Shown: piece by piece, positions 26,752 to 35,594 of the stretch
Layout: each line of letters starts with the position of its first letter
Numbering within the stretch: position 1 is the first letter of the stretch
Notes under the pieces: generated by a model
Seen by the model: only the letters and a program-made list of their open reading frames with translations
What the model was told of the DNA's origin: nothing
The model's database searches: none
Made by a program: the position numbers and the translations under genes
NCBI GenBank assembly: GCA_023150475.1
Contig: JAKLKU010000014.1
Span: 1-64,000 of the forward strand
Direction of reading: 5' to 3'
DNA from: Planctomycetota bacterium
GTDB taxonomy: Bacteria > Planctomycetota > UBA1135 > GCA-002686595
Length of the DNA stretch: 64,000 nucleotides

Positions 26752-27348
26752 ATGAGCGACACGCCGGACCTCGTGCTCTCCGCCCAATCGGGCGACGGAG
26801 CGCGCTTCACCGAGCTCTACGAGCGCATCGCGCCCGCGCTCTACACGTGGGCCGAGGTCCGCATCCGGCCGGAGCTGCGCACGTTCGTCGACCCGCAGGA
26901 CGTCGTGCAGGAAGTGTGGCTGCGCGCGTGGAAGGCGTTCCGCGGCTTCGATCCGCAGAGTCAGTCGTTCCGCTACTGGATCTTCCGCGTCGCGAAGAAC
27001 GTGATGCTCGAAGTGTTCCGCGAGCTGCGTTCACCCGACGGCGGCGTGCCGGGCGGCGATCCGTCGAAGCGCCTGCTCGTCCTGCGCGACGTGCCGGATT
27101 CGGCGACGGCGATCAGCCGCCGGCTCGCGCGCGACGAGCGTCTGAAGCTCTTCGCGGGTTGGATCGCGTCGCTCGACGAGGACGAGCGCATGCTGGTCGT
27201 GCACTTGGGACTCGAAGGCATGACGCAGCAGGAAGTCGCCGAACGCCTCTCGCTCTCGCGCGACGCGGTGGCGAAACGCTGGCAGCGACTCTTGGCCCGC
27301 GTCGCCGAGCAGGGCGCGATGCGCGAGCTCTTCGCCGAAGCGGGCTGA
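26752..27348 (+). CDS. ECF sigma factor, kinase-associated
   Basis: A 198-residue sigma factor with GGAGG eight bases before ATG 26752. Region 2 is near residues 20-90 (DPQDVVQEVWLRAWKAF, FRYWIFRVAKN), and region 4 near 130-185 (GMTQQEVAERLSLSRDAVAKRWQRL). It has no adjacent anti-sigma gene but lies divergent from a Ser/Thr kinase gene, so control by phosphorylation is likely. Its final 88 bases, including the stop, are repeated exactly at 28370-28457, with a lipoprotein gene in between. Confidence 0.92.
   Translation: MSDTPDLVLSAQSGDGARFTELYERIAPALYTWAEVRIRPELRTFVDPQDVVQEVWLRAWKAFRGFDPQSQSFRYWIFRVAKNVMLEVFRELRSPDGGVPGGDPSKRLLVLRDVPDSATAISRRLARDERLKLFAGWIASLDEDERMLVVHLGLEGMTQQEVAERLSLSRDAVAKRWQRLLARVAEQGAMRELFAEAG
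27261..27348 (+). repeat. Direct repeat, copy 1: 3' end of sigma gene
   Basis: These 88 bases are the last 28 sense codons (plus one base) and the TGA of the sigma gene. They are identical to 28370-28457. The identity ends exactly at the stop codon; the next bases differ completely. Confidence 0.97.
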
Positions 27349-27624
27349 ATGCGCGCGGTTGGCGGCGTTGGCGCGGAACTTCTCGCGAGCATCGCAGCGC
27401 TCGAGTCGAGCGGTTCGTCGCGCGTGGTCGCCAAGGGCTCGCAGCGTCGATCCGAAGTCTGCGGATCAGGCTCGCCGGGCTCCGGCTTGTGGGGATCGAG
27501 CTTGCGGGGATTGGGCGCTGGGAGACGGGTCGCGGTGCGAGCGGCCGATCGGCGAATCCGCGTGTCGGGCGCGCGTCGGGCCACGCACCCGATTGCTGCG
27601 CAATCGACGCGCCCGAGTCGAATC

Positions 27625-28338
27625 GTGCGCCGTGCGTGGAGTGTCGTTTGGCTCGCCTGCATCGCGCTCTGCTTCGCGACGAGCTGTGGGCGCCTCGGAT
27701 CACGGACGCAGGTCTGGGTCTACGCGAAGGACGACAGGCTGTACGTTTCCTTCGAGCCGCTCACGGACTGGGCGCATCTCGGACCCGATGGATGGGTGTG
27801 GGGGACCTCGTCAGCACGAACCTTCGGCGAGCGCAACGGCAGTTGGGCAGCGATGGAATGGCGAAACGGTATCCCGCGCGTCGCCCAGGTCGTCACCCGC
27901 ACGGCGGGCGACGCCGCGCAAGTCGAGGATCCCACCGTCGCGTGGCCGGAGCGCCTTCCGGATCTCGTCGTCGGCTACGTCGACGACCGTTGGCAACAGG
28001 TCGGCGAATGGACCGTCTTCGAGCGCGCCACACGAACACTCTGGCGCTGCGATTTCGGCGACGGAACCGTGTCCGATCACTCGACGATCGCAGCGTGGTA
28101 CGAGGACGGGACGCCGAAGCTCCGTGGAGAGGAGTGGGGAATGGAGCTGGGCGGCGTTTGGCGCGAGTGGCATCGGAACGGTCAGCTTGCGTTGGAAGGC
28201 CCGGCTCCGAACGGGCCGTTTCGACGCTACGACGCTTCGGGCGCGCTGATCGAGTCGTCGACGAAACCACCGACGATCGACGTGCCGTTCGGGCGCTACT
28301 GGCTCGCCAACGAATCGCGCCGGGTGCTGCTTCGCTGA
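27625..28338 (+). CDS. Putative MORN-like lipoprotein inside a duplicated gene end
   Basis: A 237-residue protein if the GTG at 27625 is used; it is followed by a signal peptide ending in FATSC, a lipobox. The same frame is open back to an ATG directly abutting the sigma stop (27349), but that part is low-complexity. The body has Trp/Gly/Asp-rich repeats, for example GEWTVFERATRTLWRC, WYEDGTPKLRGEEW, WREWHRNGQLALEGP, like the MORN-type repeats of 'toxin-antitoxin YwqK-like' surface proteins. It is therefore probably an exported, membrane-anchored protein of unknown role. The gene lies between two exact copies of the sigma gene's end, as if inserted there. Confidence 0.65.
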   Translation: MRRAWSVVWLACIALCFATSCGRLGSRTQVWVYAKDDRLYVSFEPLTDWAHLGPDGWVWGTSSARTFGERNGSWAAMEWRNGIPRVAQVVTRTAGDAAQVEDPTVAWPERLPDLVVGYVDDRWQQVGEWTVFERATRTLWRCDFGDGTVSDHSTIAAWYEDGTPKLRGEEWGMELGGVWREWHRNGQLALEGPAPNGPFRRYDASGALIESSTKPPTIDVPFGRYWLANESRRVLLR

Positions 28339-28369
28339 GCGCCGCGAACACCCGAAGCGCTTCCGATCT

Positions 28370-28457
28370 CGACGCGGTGGCGAAACGCTGGCAGCGACTC
28401 TTGGCCCGCGTCGCCGAGCAGGGCGCGATGCGCGAGCTCTTCGCCGAAGCGGGCTGA
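28370..28457 (+). repeat. Direct repeat, copy 2: displaced 3' end of sigma gene
   Basis: This is an exact copy of the last 88 bases of the sigma gene, including the TGA. It has no start codon or ribosome-binding site and is not expected to be translated. It lies 32 bases after the lipoprotein stop codon. Confidence 0.97.
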
Positions 28458-28578
28458 GGCCGCTGAGCTCGCGGAATCCCTGAACTCACGGACTCGGCGA
28501 CCTCGGCCACCTTGTCTCGACGCGTGCGAATCGCCGGTTTGCGCGTTGCGCCGAGCGCGTCAGCGTCAAGACGCCCTC

Positions 28579-29508
28579 GTGCAACTTCGTTCGCGACTCG
28601 TCGTCGGCGGCGCCTGCGCATCGGCCGTGTGTGCCGGAGCGTGCGCCGGTCCGATCCAGGTTGGTGCGGCTGGCGCGGCGCACGAGGCGAGCCGTGCGCC
28701 GAGCGCGGCCGTCCCCGTTCCCGCGTCGAACGTGTCCCGCCGAGTCGAACGACGGGCGCTCCAGTTGCTCGCCGACACGCGCGGGCTCGGGCCGCGCCCG
28801 ATGGCGATCGTCGGTGACCTGACCGGGGACGGCGTCCAAGAGCTCGCGCTCGGCTTCCCGGGGACTCGCGGCGACCCGACGCGCGTCGGCCGCGTGCGGC
28901 TCGTCGACGGCGCGAGCGGCGCTGAGCTCGCGCAGAGCGAGATGCGCGCTCCGTTCGTCGACTTCGGCGCGGCCATGGCGCTCGTCGGCGATCTCGACGG
29001 CGATGGTCGCCGTGACCTCGCGGTCGCCGCGCCGGTGTGGGGGACCGGCTATGCCGCGCGTGGAGTCGTGCGCCTGCTCTCGACGGAGCGCTTGCTGACG
29101 CTCCACGAGCTCTCGATCTCGGATCCGTTCGACCACGGCTTCGGCGCCGCGCTCGATTACGACCCGAGCTCGAATCGACTGATCGTCGGCGTCCCCGGCG
29201 GCTGGTCGTCGCATACGTGTTCCGACCACGGCGGCGTCGACGTCTTCGACCTCGACACGTTCGAGCGCGTCCTCCGCGTGCGCTTCGCGGCCGAACACTG
29301 TTACTGCGAAGAGCGCCACGCTGCGTTCGGTGCCTACCTCGACGGTCCGTACGGCTTCGGCCGCGGCGTGCGTGTGTGCGAGGACGTCGACGGCGACGGC
29401 ACGAGCGACTTCCTGGTGGTCGGCGTCGACGAGCTCAACGGCTCGCGCGCCTACGCGCTCTCCGGCGCGGACGCGAGTGTGCTCCGGACCTTCGACGACG
29501 AGCGCTGA
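28579..29508 (+). CDS. FG-GAP repeat lipoprotein or secreted protein
   Basis: A 309-residue protein. The GTG at 28579 is used because a signal-like segment follows (LVVGGACASAVCAGACAG); a TTG at 28546 is the alternative. Three FG-GAP type blades are visible: GDLTGDGVQELALGFPG, GDLDGDGRRDLAVAAP and EDVDGDGTSDFLVVGV, each with the calcium-binding DxDGDG. Such domains form integrin-alpha-like propellers on the cell surface. Only part of a seven-blade propeller is present, and a pair of Cys-rich stretches (C-D-HGG, HCYCEERH) may add disulfides. It ends three bases before the convergent PLP-enzyme gene. Confidence 0.78.
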   Translation: MQLRSRLVVGGACASAVCAGACAGPIQVGAAGAAHEASRAPSAAVPVPASNVSRRVERRALQLLADTRGLGPRPMAIVGDLTGDGVQELALGFPGTRGDPTRVGRVRLVDGASGAELAQSEMRAPFVDFGAAMALVGDLDGDGRRDLAVAAPVWGTGYAARGVVRLLSTERLLTLHELSISDPFDHGFGAALDYDPSSNRLIVGVPGGWSSHTCSDHGGVDVFDLDTFERVLRVRFAAEHCYCEERHAAFGAYLDGPYGFGRGVRVCEDVDGDGTSDFLVVGVDELNGSRAYALSGADASVLRTFDDER

Positions 29509-29511
29509 GCT

Positions 29512-30843
29512 TCAGGTCTTCGCCGGCCTGGTCGGTTTCGAGGGCTTCGGCGAGCCGTTCTTTCGTGCGCCGTTCCGCGTCGAAGTCTTGGTGACCGCGT
29601 TCATCGCGTTCTTCAAGTCGTCGACGATGTCGGTCGGGCTCTCGAGGCCGATCGAGAGGCGGATCGCGGCGCCGCCCGGTTTGCCGTACGAGCTGTGCGT
29701 CATGCTGGAGGGCAACTCGATCAACGTCTTCGTGTGCCCGAGGCTGACCGCGAGCGTCACGGAATACGCCGAACGCGCGATCTCGTCGACGAACTGCTCG
29801 GCGTCGATCTTCTCGCCGTCGAGCTCGAAGTAGATCATCGAGCCCGGCGCGAGATCGCCGTCCCAGTCGACGAGCTGCTTCTCGGCGAGCTCTTTCTGCG
29901 GGAAGCTCGGCAGGCCCGGATACACGACGCGCTGCACGCATTCCTGCTTCTCGAGCCACGTCGCGACTTTCTTCGCCGTGTGTTGCTGGCGCTTCAGCCG
30001 CAGCGCGAGCGTCGGCAGGCCGTACACGAGGATCGCCCACGCCGACTTCGCGGACAGGATGCCGCCGAAGTCCTTTCGATAGAGGAGCAACGACGCGAGC
30101 ATCCACTTCGGACAGATCACTGCGCCGCCGACCTCGGTGCCGAAGCCGCCGAGGTTCTTGGTCAGCGAGTGCAACACGACGTCCGCGCCGAGCGCGAGCG
30201 GCCGTTGCGCGAACGGCGTCGCGAACGTGTTGTCGATGTAGACGAGCAGCTTGCGTTCGGGCTTGCGCTTCGCGTTGACTTCGTCGGCGAGCTTGCGCAG
30301 CGCGCCGATGTCGATCAGCTCGAGCGTCGGGTTGACCGGCGACTCGAAGTAGATCACGCGCGTCTTCTCCGTGATCGCCGCGCGCACGGCTTGCACGTCG
30401 TTCAGCGGCACGCGCTTCACGCCGAAGCCGAGCTTCGGATACCAGTTCTCGAAGAGCGAGTGCGTGCAGCCGTAGAGCGTCGGGTGCGCGATCACTTCGT
30501 CGCCGTGGACGAGCACGCTGCCGAGCGCCCCGGAGATCGCGGCCATGCCGCTTGCGAACGTGACGCACGCTTCGCCGCCTTCGACGTCGGCGAGTTCGCC
30601 TTCGAGGATCGAGCGCGTCGGCTCGTCGAGCCGGTCGTAGATGTAGACCGGCGGTTCGCCGACGTCGCGCACGAGCCGGCCGAACTCCTGGAAGCCGCGG
30701 GCGCCGCGTTTCGCGCTGTCGAGGCGATAGGTGGTCGACGACGAGAGCGGCGGCGTGACGTGGTGACTGAAGTCCCACTTCGCCGAGTGCTGCGGGCCGT
30801 GGACGAGTCGCGTCGTGACTTTGTAGTTCGAACGATTGGCCAT
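29512..30843 (-). CDS. Cys/Met metabolism PLP-dependent enzyme
   Basis: A 443-residue fold-type I enzyme. ATG 30843 is preceded by AGGAGG. It shows YDRLDEPT (residues 69-76, for phosphate binding), DNTFATP (204-210) and the PLP lysine K229 in HSLTKNLGGFG. The family covers cystathionine gamma-synthase, cystathionine lyases, methionine gamma-lyase and O-acetylhomoserine sulfhydrylase; I cannot decide among them. The final ~20 residues are a Lys/Pro-rich tail not normal for the family. It stands alone and is convergent with the FG-GAP gene. A role in sulfur amino-acid metabolism is secure. Confidence 0.9.
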   Translation of the reverse strand: MANRSNYKVTTRLVHGPQHSAKWDFSHHVTPPLSSSTTYRLDSAKRGARGFQEFGRLVRDVGEPPVYIYDRLDEPTRSILEGELADVEGGEACVTFASGMAAISGALGSVLVHGDEVIAHPTLYGCTHSLFENWYPKLGFGVKRVPLNDVQAVRAAITEKTRVIYFESPVNPTLELIDIGALRKLADEVNAKRKPERKLLVYIDNTFATPFAQRPLALGADVVLHSLTKNLGGFGTEVGGAVICPKWMLASLLLYRKDFGGILSAKSAWAILVYGLPTLALRLKRQQHTAKKVATWLEKQECVQRVVYPGLPSFPQKELAEKQLVDWDGDLAPGSMIYFELDGEKIDAEQFVDEIARSAYSVTLAVSLGHTKTLIELPSSMTHSSYGKPGGAAIRLSIGLESPTDIVDDLKNAMNAVTKTSTRNGARKNGSPKPSKPTRPAKT

Positions 30844-31042
30844 GGGTGCCTCCTTCGGGGGCGCGATCGGCGGGGGCGCGTTCGGCGCTCGCCGGGAAGC
30901 TAGTTTGGGCTTTCGCCGGCCCAAGACGCTTCGCCGTCGTGCGTAGCGCTCGCCAAGCCTCGCGTGCGAGGCATCGTCGCATCGGCATGCGACGCTCTTC
31001 GGCGGAGCCCGGCGGGCGCGCGCCGCGGCCGAGCGGGGCGGG

Positions 31043-31353
31043 CTACTGCAGCCCCATGTCGGCGACGCCGTCCTCGTCGAAGCCGAGGTAGTGGCCGAGC
31101 TCGTGGTAGAGCGTGATGCGGATCTCGTTGACGAGCTCGTCGCGGTCGATCGACGCGCGTTCGAGGTTGCGTTGGAAGAGGTGGATCACCGGCGGCAGTC
31201 CGCCGGAGTCCTCGGGCGATTCTTCGAGCTTCGACGCGCCGACGAAGAGCCCGAGCATGTCGGGCGGCGTCTCGCCGCAGTCCGCCTTGTCGATCAGCCC
31301 TTCGCTCGGCACTTGGTCGATCACGACGCGCACGCCGTCGAGCGCCGCGCGGA
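31043..31353 (-). pseudogene. Displaced 3' fragment of zincin metallopeptidase gene
   Basis: This 311-base stretch matches 34577-34887 with only two differences, both silent in the reading frame of the intact gene. It encodes the last 102 residues including HELGHYLG and the TAG stop. It has no start codon of its own; the open frame above it is antisense to the TIR gene. The match ends exactly at the stop codon on one side and inside the gene on the other. It is either a remnant of an insertion event or a recombination scar. Confidence 0.9.
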
Positions 31354-31603
31354 CGAGTTCCCAGTCGACGAAGCGCCGGCGTTCAGCTCGGGTGGCGTGC
31401 CGATGCAAAGCGGCCTTGCGACCTGCTCGCGAAACTGAGCCGCGCCGATCGTCGATCGAGTGCGGGGAACGCGTGAACCTCGCGTTCGGCCATTTGCGCG
31501 GCGAGACAGCGCGTCGCATGTCCGTGCTTGCCGGTCGTCGGACGGAGCGGCGCAATCTGCCTCGCTTGCGTCGACCGACGCACTCGAAGAAGATCGCGGT
31601 TCC

Positions 31604-34345
31604 ATGATCGGAGCAGATCACGGCGGTGCGTCGGCCGCCCCGAAGCGCGATTCGACAGGCGACGCCGACGCGACGGATTTCTGGGCGTTCATCAGCTACT
31701 CGCACGTCGACACGCGGTTGGCCGACCGACTTCAGCGCCGGCTCGAGCGCACGCGCATTCCTCCGGACCGAGCCGCGGCGAACTCCGGTCCGGCGCTCGA
31801 CAGGTCTGTCCTGTACCCAGTGTTCCGTGATCGAACGGACGCTCGCAGCGGCGATCTCGACTCCGTGGTCGACAGCGCGCTGCGGCGCTCGCACTGCCTC
31901 GTCCTCGTCTCGACACAGAATGCCGATGGGTCCAAATACGTTCGTCGCGAGGTCGAGCGCTTCATCGAACTGCATCGAGGTCAACGGGAAGTGCTGGTGC
32001 TGAGCGATCGGCGCGGCTCCGGGGCCGGCGGTCCGCCGAGTTGGGTCGTCGAGGCTCTCGGCCGCGTGCCACTTTGCGCAGACATCGAGCAGGACGGGCT
32101 CGAACTGGCGGCACTCAAGGTCACCGCCGGGATCGTCGGCTGCGACGTGACTCGACTGCTGGACCGACAGCGGTCGCGCCGGATCCGCATTCTCACCGCA
32201 GGCGTCGTCGTGATGTCGCTCGTCGCGATCGTGGTTGCATGTCTGGCCTTCGACGCGATGCGCGCTCGCGACGCCGCCGTCGAGCGCGAGTATCGTGCGC
32301 ACGTGCGCTCGTTGCGCGCGGCGATCCAGGGGCAGGATCCGCGTGGCGCGGACAAGTTCCTTCAGGCCGCGGTCGCTACCGGCCAAGGAGGTTGGGAACT
32401 ACGAGCTCTGGCGTCGACGCTCGATTCCGAATTGCGATCGATCCAGGCGTCGGATGGGCGCATCTTGGCGCTGGCGTCCGATCCGCAAGGGACCCAACTC
32501 GTGTCGCTTGGCGAGGATGGGACGCTCGTCGCATGGGATCCATCGAGCGGCGCGCGAGTCGCGGTCACTGGGGGCGCGGATACTCGATGCCGTTGGTTGT
32601 GTGCAGGCGCGGGAGGGACGTTCGTCTACCTGTCGGACTCTGGAGCGGTCGGAGTCTGGCGCCCGACCGACGGAGAGAAGTTCGAACTTCCGCTGCCAGT
32701 GGGTCTTGCCGCACCGCTGACTGTGGCCGGGCTCGTTCCGTTCTCGGAGTCCCACGAAGTCATCGGAGTGCTGACCATGTCCGGCGAGCTCTTCTTCGTC
32801 GGAACGTTGAATCATCACGTCAGCGAAGTGGTCTGCCGACTCGCCGGCGAGTTGGGTTCGCCGATCCAAGCGGCGACCGCGCAGACGACCACCGATCAAC
32901 TCGAACTGCTGTTTGGAGGAACAGACGGACGAGCGGCGCTATTCAGGATTGCGACGGACGGCAGCGGCCAGCGCGCTTGGACGGACACTCGTTCGAGTTC
33001 GATGATCATGTCGGTGGCGCTGGAGGCCGGCGGGCGTTCGGCCGCATTCGGCGACAGCCGCGGCGAGCTCTTCATCGTGGACAAGCTGACCGGAGAGTCG
33101 ATGTTCGCGACGCGCGCTCACAACGGAACGGTGTACGACATCGAGTTCGACGGCTCCGGGCGAATCTGGACTTGCGGTCGTGATGGAACGATCGCGGCAT
33201 GGACCAGTCGGTTGGAGCCGGTCGCGCGTTACTTTGGGCATCGCGGGATCGCGGAATCGCTGGTGCTCGTCGAACGAGACGCGCGTCGACTGGCGTACTC
33301 GGTGGCGTCCGACGGTCGGCTGATGGAGTGGGATCGCGACGCCACACTCCACTCCGGTGCCGACTTGCGTTGGGCGCTCGGGTTCCGTGTGGGCTGGGTC
33401 GTTGGTTGGAGGCACCTGACGTCGGACTTCATCTGCGACGGCCGCGGCGTGGGAATGGCGATGCAGACGCTGCCTGAAGGTGGTTCTGCGCTCGTCCGAC
33501 TCGACTTGGCGCGGCGCAAACTGCTCGGACGCGAGACCACCGAATGGACCCGTCGACCCCTGCTGTTGGTGGGGGACTCCGTGGTCGAGTTGGTTGCAGA
33601 CCCCCATGGCCCGGAAGCCGCCGACGTCGACTCGTTCATAGGGATCCGACATGCGGACGGCACGGTCGAACGCTGGCTCGAGCACATTCCGATCACGACC
33701 GGCGCCCCGCTCGCCGACGTGGCTCAAGTCGGCGGCAAGTGCGCGGTCGCGCTGGCCGACGGGCGCGTCGCGGTCCGTCTCGCGAGCGACCGCAGCGTGG
33801 ACCGACTCGACCTGTCCGCCGTGCTGGGCGAGCCCGTCTACGCGCCCAACGTGGAACTCGCGATTTCCCACGGGCTCCTGTCGTGCGTCCCGTCACGGGC
33901 CCCTTCGAACCCGCCGCAGCTTCCTGGCTCGCGGCTCTTCGTCGTGAACGTGGCGTCCGGCACCGTGGCCGCGAGTTTCGATTGCGGCGCAGCGATTTCC
34001 GCGTCGTGTTGGGCCGAGGACGGCGGTTCGCTGTGGATCGCCACCGATGATCGGCGTGTGCAAAGACTGGATCTGACTGGAGCCCCGGCCGGGCTCCCAT
34101 TGCGTTCGCTCCCGCTGAAGATCGTGACCGCGATCGCGGTTCACCCTGGCGAACCCCGACTGGCGCTGGGCGCGGACGATGGCACGGTCTCGATCTGGCG
34201 CACGACCGACGGCGAGCACATCGTCGACCTCGGAGTGCTGGAGTCGGGCTTGGTGCGTCTCGGCTTCACCGAGGATGGAGAGATCCTCACTGCGGCGAGC
34301 GCGAGCGGTGACTTCCGCTTCTGGTCTGCGGCCACGGGCAAGTAG
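31604..34345 (+). CDS. TIR-domain membrane protein with WD40 propeller
   Basis: A 913-residue protein. Residues ~25-180 form a bacterial TIR domain: DFWAFISYSHVDTRLADRL, then YPVFRDRTDARSGDL, LVLVSTQNADGSKYV and RREVERF, in which E116 occupies the position of the catalytic glutamate of NAD-consuming TIR domains. A transmembrane helix (~195-216) leads to about 650 residues of WD40-like repeats (LVSLGEDGTLVAWDPSSG, CGRDGTIAAWTS). The architecture is like that of bacterial receptors with a cytoplasmic effector and a propeller sensor; immunity or signalling is possible. ATG 31604 is used because the longer frame lacks domain sequence. It is flanked by two copies of the metallopeptidase gene end, and its codons are less GC-biased than those of its neighbours. 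Confidence 0.87.
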   Translation: MIGADHGGASAAPKRDSTGDADATDFWAFISYSHVDTRLADRLQRRLERTRIPPDRAAANSGPALDRSVLYPVFRDRTDARSGDLDSVVDSALRRSHCLVLVSTQNADGSKYVRREVERFIELHRGQREVLVLSDRRGSGAGGPPSWVVEALGRVPLCADIEQDGLELAALKVTAGIVGCDVTRLLDRQRSRRIRILTAGVVVMSLVAIVVACLAFDAMRARDAAVEREYRAHVRSLRAAIQGQDPRGADKFLQAAVATGQGGWELRALASTLDSELRSIQASDGRILALASDPQGTQLVSLGEDGTLVAWDPSSGARVAVTGGADTRCRWLCAGAGGTFVYLSDSGAVGVWRPTDGEKFELPLPVGLAAPLTVAGLVPFSESHEVIGVLTMSGELFFVGTLNHHVSEVVCRLAGELGSPIQAATAQTTTDQLELLFGGTDGRAALFRIATDGSGQRAWTDTRSSSMIMSVALEAGGRSAAFGDSRGELFIVDKLTGESMFATRAHNGTVYDIEFDGSGRIWTCGRDGTIAAWTSRLEPVARYFGHRGIAESLVLVERDARRLAYSVASDGRLMEWDRDATLHSGADLRWALGFRVGWVVGWRHLTSDFICDGRGVGMAMQTLPEGGSALVRLDLARRKLLGRETTEWTRRPLLLVGDSVVELVADPHGPEAADVDSFIGIRHADGTVERWLEHIPITTGAPLADVAQVGGKCAVALADGRVAVRLASDRSVDRLDLSAVLGEPVYAPNVELAISHGLLSCVPSRAPSNPPQLPGSRLFVVNVASGTVAASFDCGAAISASCWAEDGGSLWIATDDRRVQRLDLTGAPAGLPLRSLPLKIVTAIAVHPGEPRLALGADDGTVSIWRTTDGEHIVDLGVLESGLVRLGFTEDGEILTAASASGDFRFWSAATGK

Positions 34346-34576
34346 CTCGCCGGGAGCTGCGCCGCCAGCGCGTTCGCGTACGCCACCTACCCATCCGAAA
34401 CGCACGCGTTCCCCGGACTCGAGCGAGGAGCGGTCTGCTGCTCCGGTCCGTGCAGAGCGCCTCGCTCGGCGTCGAGGGACGCGAGAAGGCCGCCGATCGC
34501 GCTCACACGGTCGGACTACATACACGCGACCGCGCGGACCGCGACGTCCGACGCCCAGCTGGCGCAGACGCGGTCT

Positions 34577-34887
34577 CTACTGCAGCCCCATGTCGGCGAC
34601 GCCGTCCTCGTCGAAGCCGAGGTAGTGGCCGAGCTCGTGGTAGAGCGTGATGCGGATCTCGTTGACGAGCTCGTCGCGGTCGATCGACGCGCGTTCGAGG
34701 TTGCGTTGGAAGAGGTGGATCACCGGCGGCAGTCCGCCGGAGTCTTCGGGCGATTCTTCGAGCTTCGACGCGCCGACGAAGAGCCCGAGCATGTCGGGCG
34801 GCGTCTCGCCGCAGTCCGCCTTGTCGATCAGCCCTTCGCTCGGCACTTGGTCGATCACGACGCGCACGCCGTCGAGCGCGGCGCGGA
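34577..34887 (-). repeat. Direct repeat: intact-gene copy of the 311-base element
   Basis: This is the partner of 31043-31353. It runs from the TAG stop (complement of 34577-34579) into the gene. The identity is broken only at two silent positions. Confidence 0.95.
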
Positions 34888-35389
34888 ATTCGTCGGGCAA
34901 GAGCTCGACCGCTTCGTCGAGCACGTGCTCGAACTGCTGGGGCGAGAGCCGCGGCGGGTGCGGCGCCGCGTCGGCGTCGATTTCTTCGGCTTCGGCGAGC
35001 AACGCGTCGGCGCCCGATTGGTCGTGGCGCAGATCGGCGAGCAGCGCGAGCCGTTCGAGCACGGCGGAGGTCCGTTCGGCGGCGGCGACCTTGCCGTAGA
35101 GTTCTTCCGCTTCGGCGAGCTTCCACTCGCGCAGACAGATCTCGGCGCGGGTCCAGAGGTACTCGACGTCGCCACCCAGTCCGGCGGCGCCGCCGAGCGA
35201 ACTGGCCTTGTCGATCGCCGTGCGCGCCTTGGCGAGGTCGTCGAGCTCGAGGTGCGCCGACGCTTCGACGACCCAACGGCGCGCCGCGTTCGAGTCGACG
35301 CCCGCCATCAGGTCGAGCGCCTTCTCCGGTTCGCCGCGGTCGAGCAGGTTCCACGCGCGTTCGATCGCCGTGTCGATGTAGCTCGCCAT
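34577..35389 (-). CDS. TPR protein with minimal zincin metallopeptidase domain
   Basis: A 270-residue protein from ATG 35389. Residues ~1-130 are TPR-like helices (AWNLLDRGEPEKALDLM, AEELYGKVAAAERT). Residues ~145-270 match the small 'Zincin_1' (PF06262) type of metallopeptidase, ending in YHELGHYLGFDEDG with the zinc ligands H251 and H255 and catalytic E252. No signal peptide is seen, so it should act in the cytoplasm; the substrate is unknown. Its last 311 bases are duplicated at 31043-31353, with a TIR-WD40 gene between the copies. Confidence 0.85.
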   Translation of the reverse strand: MASYIDTAIERAWNLLDRGEPEKALDLMAGVDSNAARRWVVEASAHLELDDLAKARTAIDKASSLGGAAGLGGDVEYLWTRAEICLREWKLAEAEELYGKVAAAERTSAVLERLALLADLRHDQSGADALLAEAEEIDADAAPHPPRLSPQQFEHVLDEAVELLPDEFRAALDGVRVVIDQVPSEGLIDKADCGETPPDMLGLFVGASKLEESPEDSGGLPPVIHLFQRNLERASIDRDELVNEIRITLYHELGHYLGFDEDGVADMGLQ

Positions 35390-35448
35390 GTCGCGGCGGA
35401 GGATAGCGCACTCGCGAGCGAGCTTCGAGTCCGTGGGTACTTCGCGCG

Positions 35449-35489
35449 AAAAAGGAGATCGGCGGCGAGCACCGAGCTCGTCGCCGATC
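35449..35489 (-). terminator. Probable intrinsic terminator for 35595-36143
   Basis: On the minus strand a 14-base stem (GATCGGCGACGAGC with GCTCGCCGCCGATC, one mismatch, five-base loop) is followed by TCC and a T5 run. It lies about 105 bases after the stop of the small secreted-protein gene, so it would end the sigma/anti-sigma/CHAT cluster transcript. Confidence 0.6.
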
Positions 35490-35594
35490 GTCCTTCTCTC
35501 TCAGGTCTCTCTCACGACCTGTGTCAGTGGCCGGGTGCGACGGACTGCGTCGCGTCGGAGGGGACTCGCCCCAAACGTCCCGGCTCTATTCGAT

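Noticed and set aside
31354..32386. Upstream extension of the displaced metallopeptidase fragment
   Set aside because: The frame is open only because it is antisense to the TIR gene; no peptidase-like sequence continues beyond 31353.
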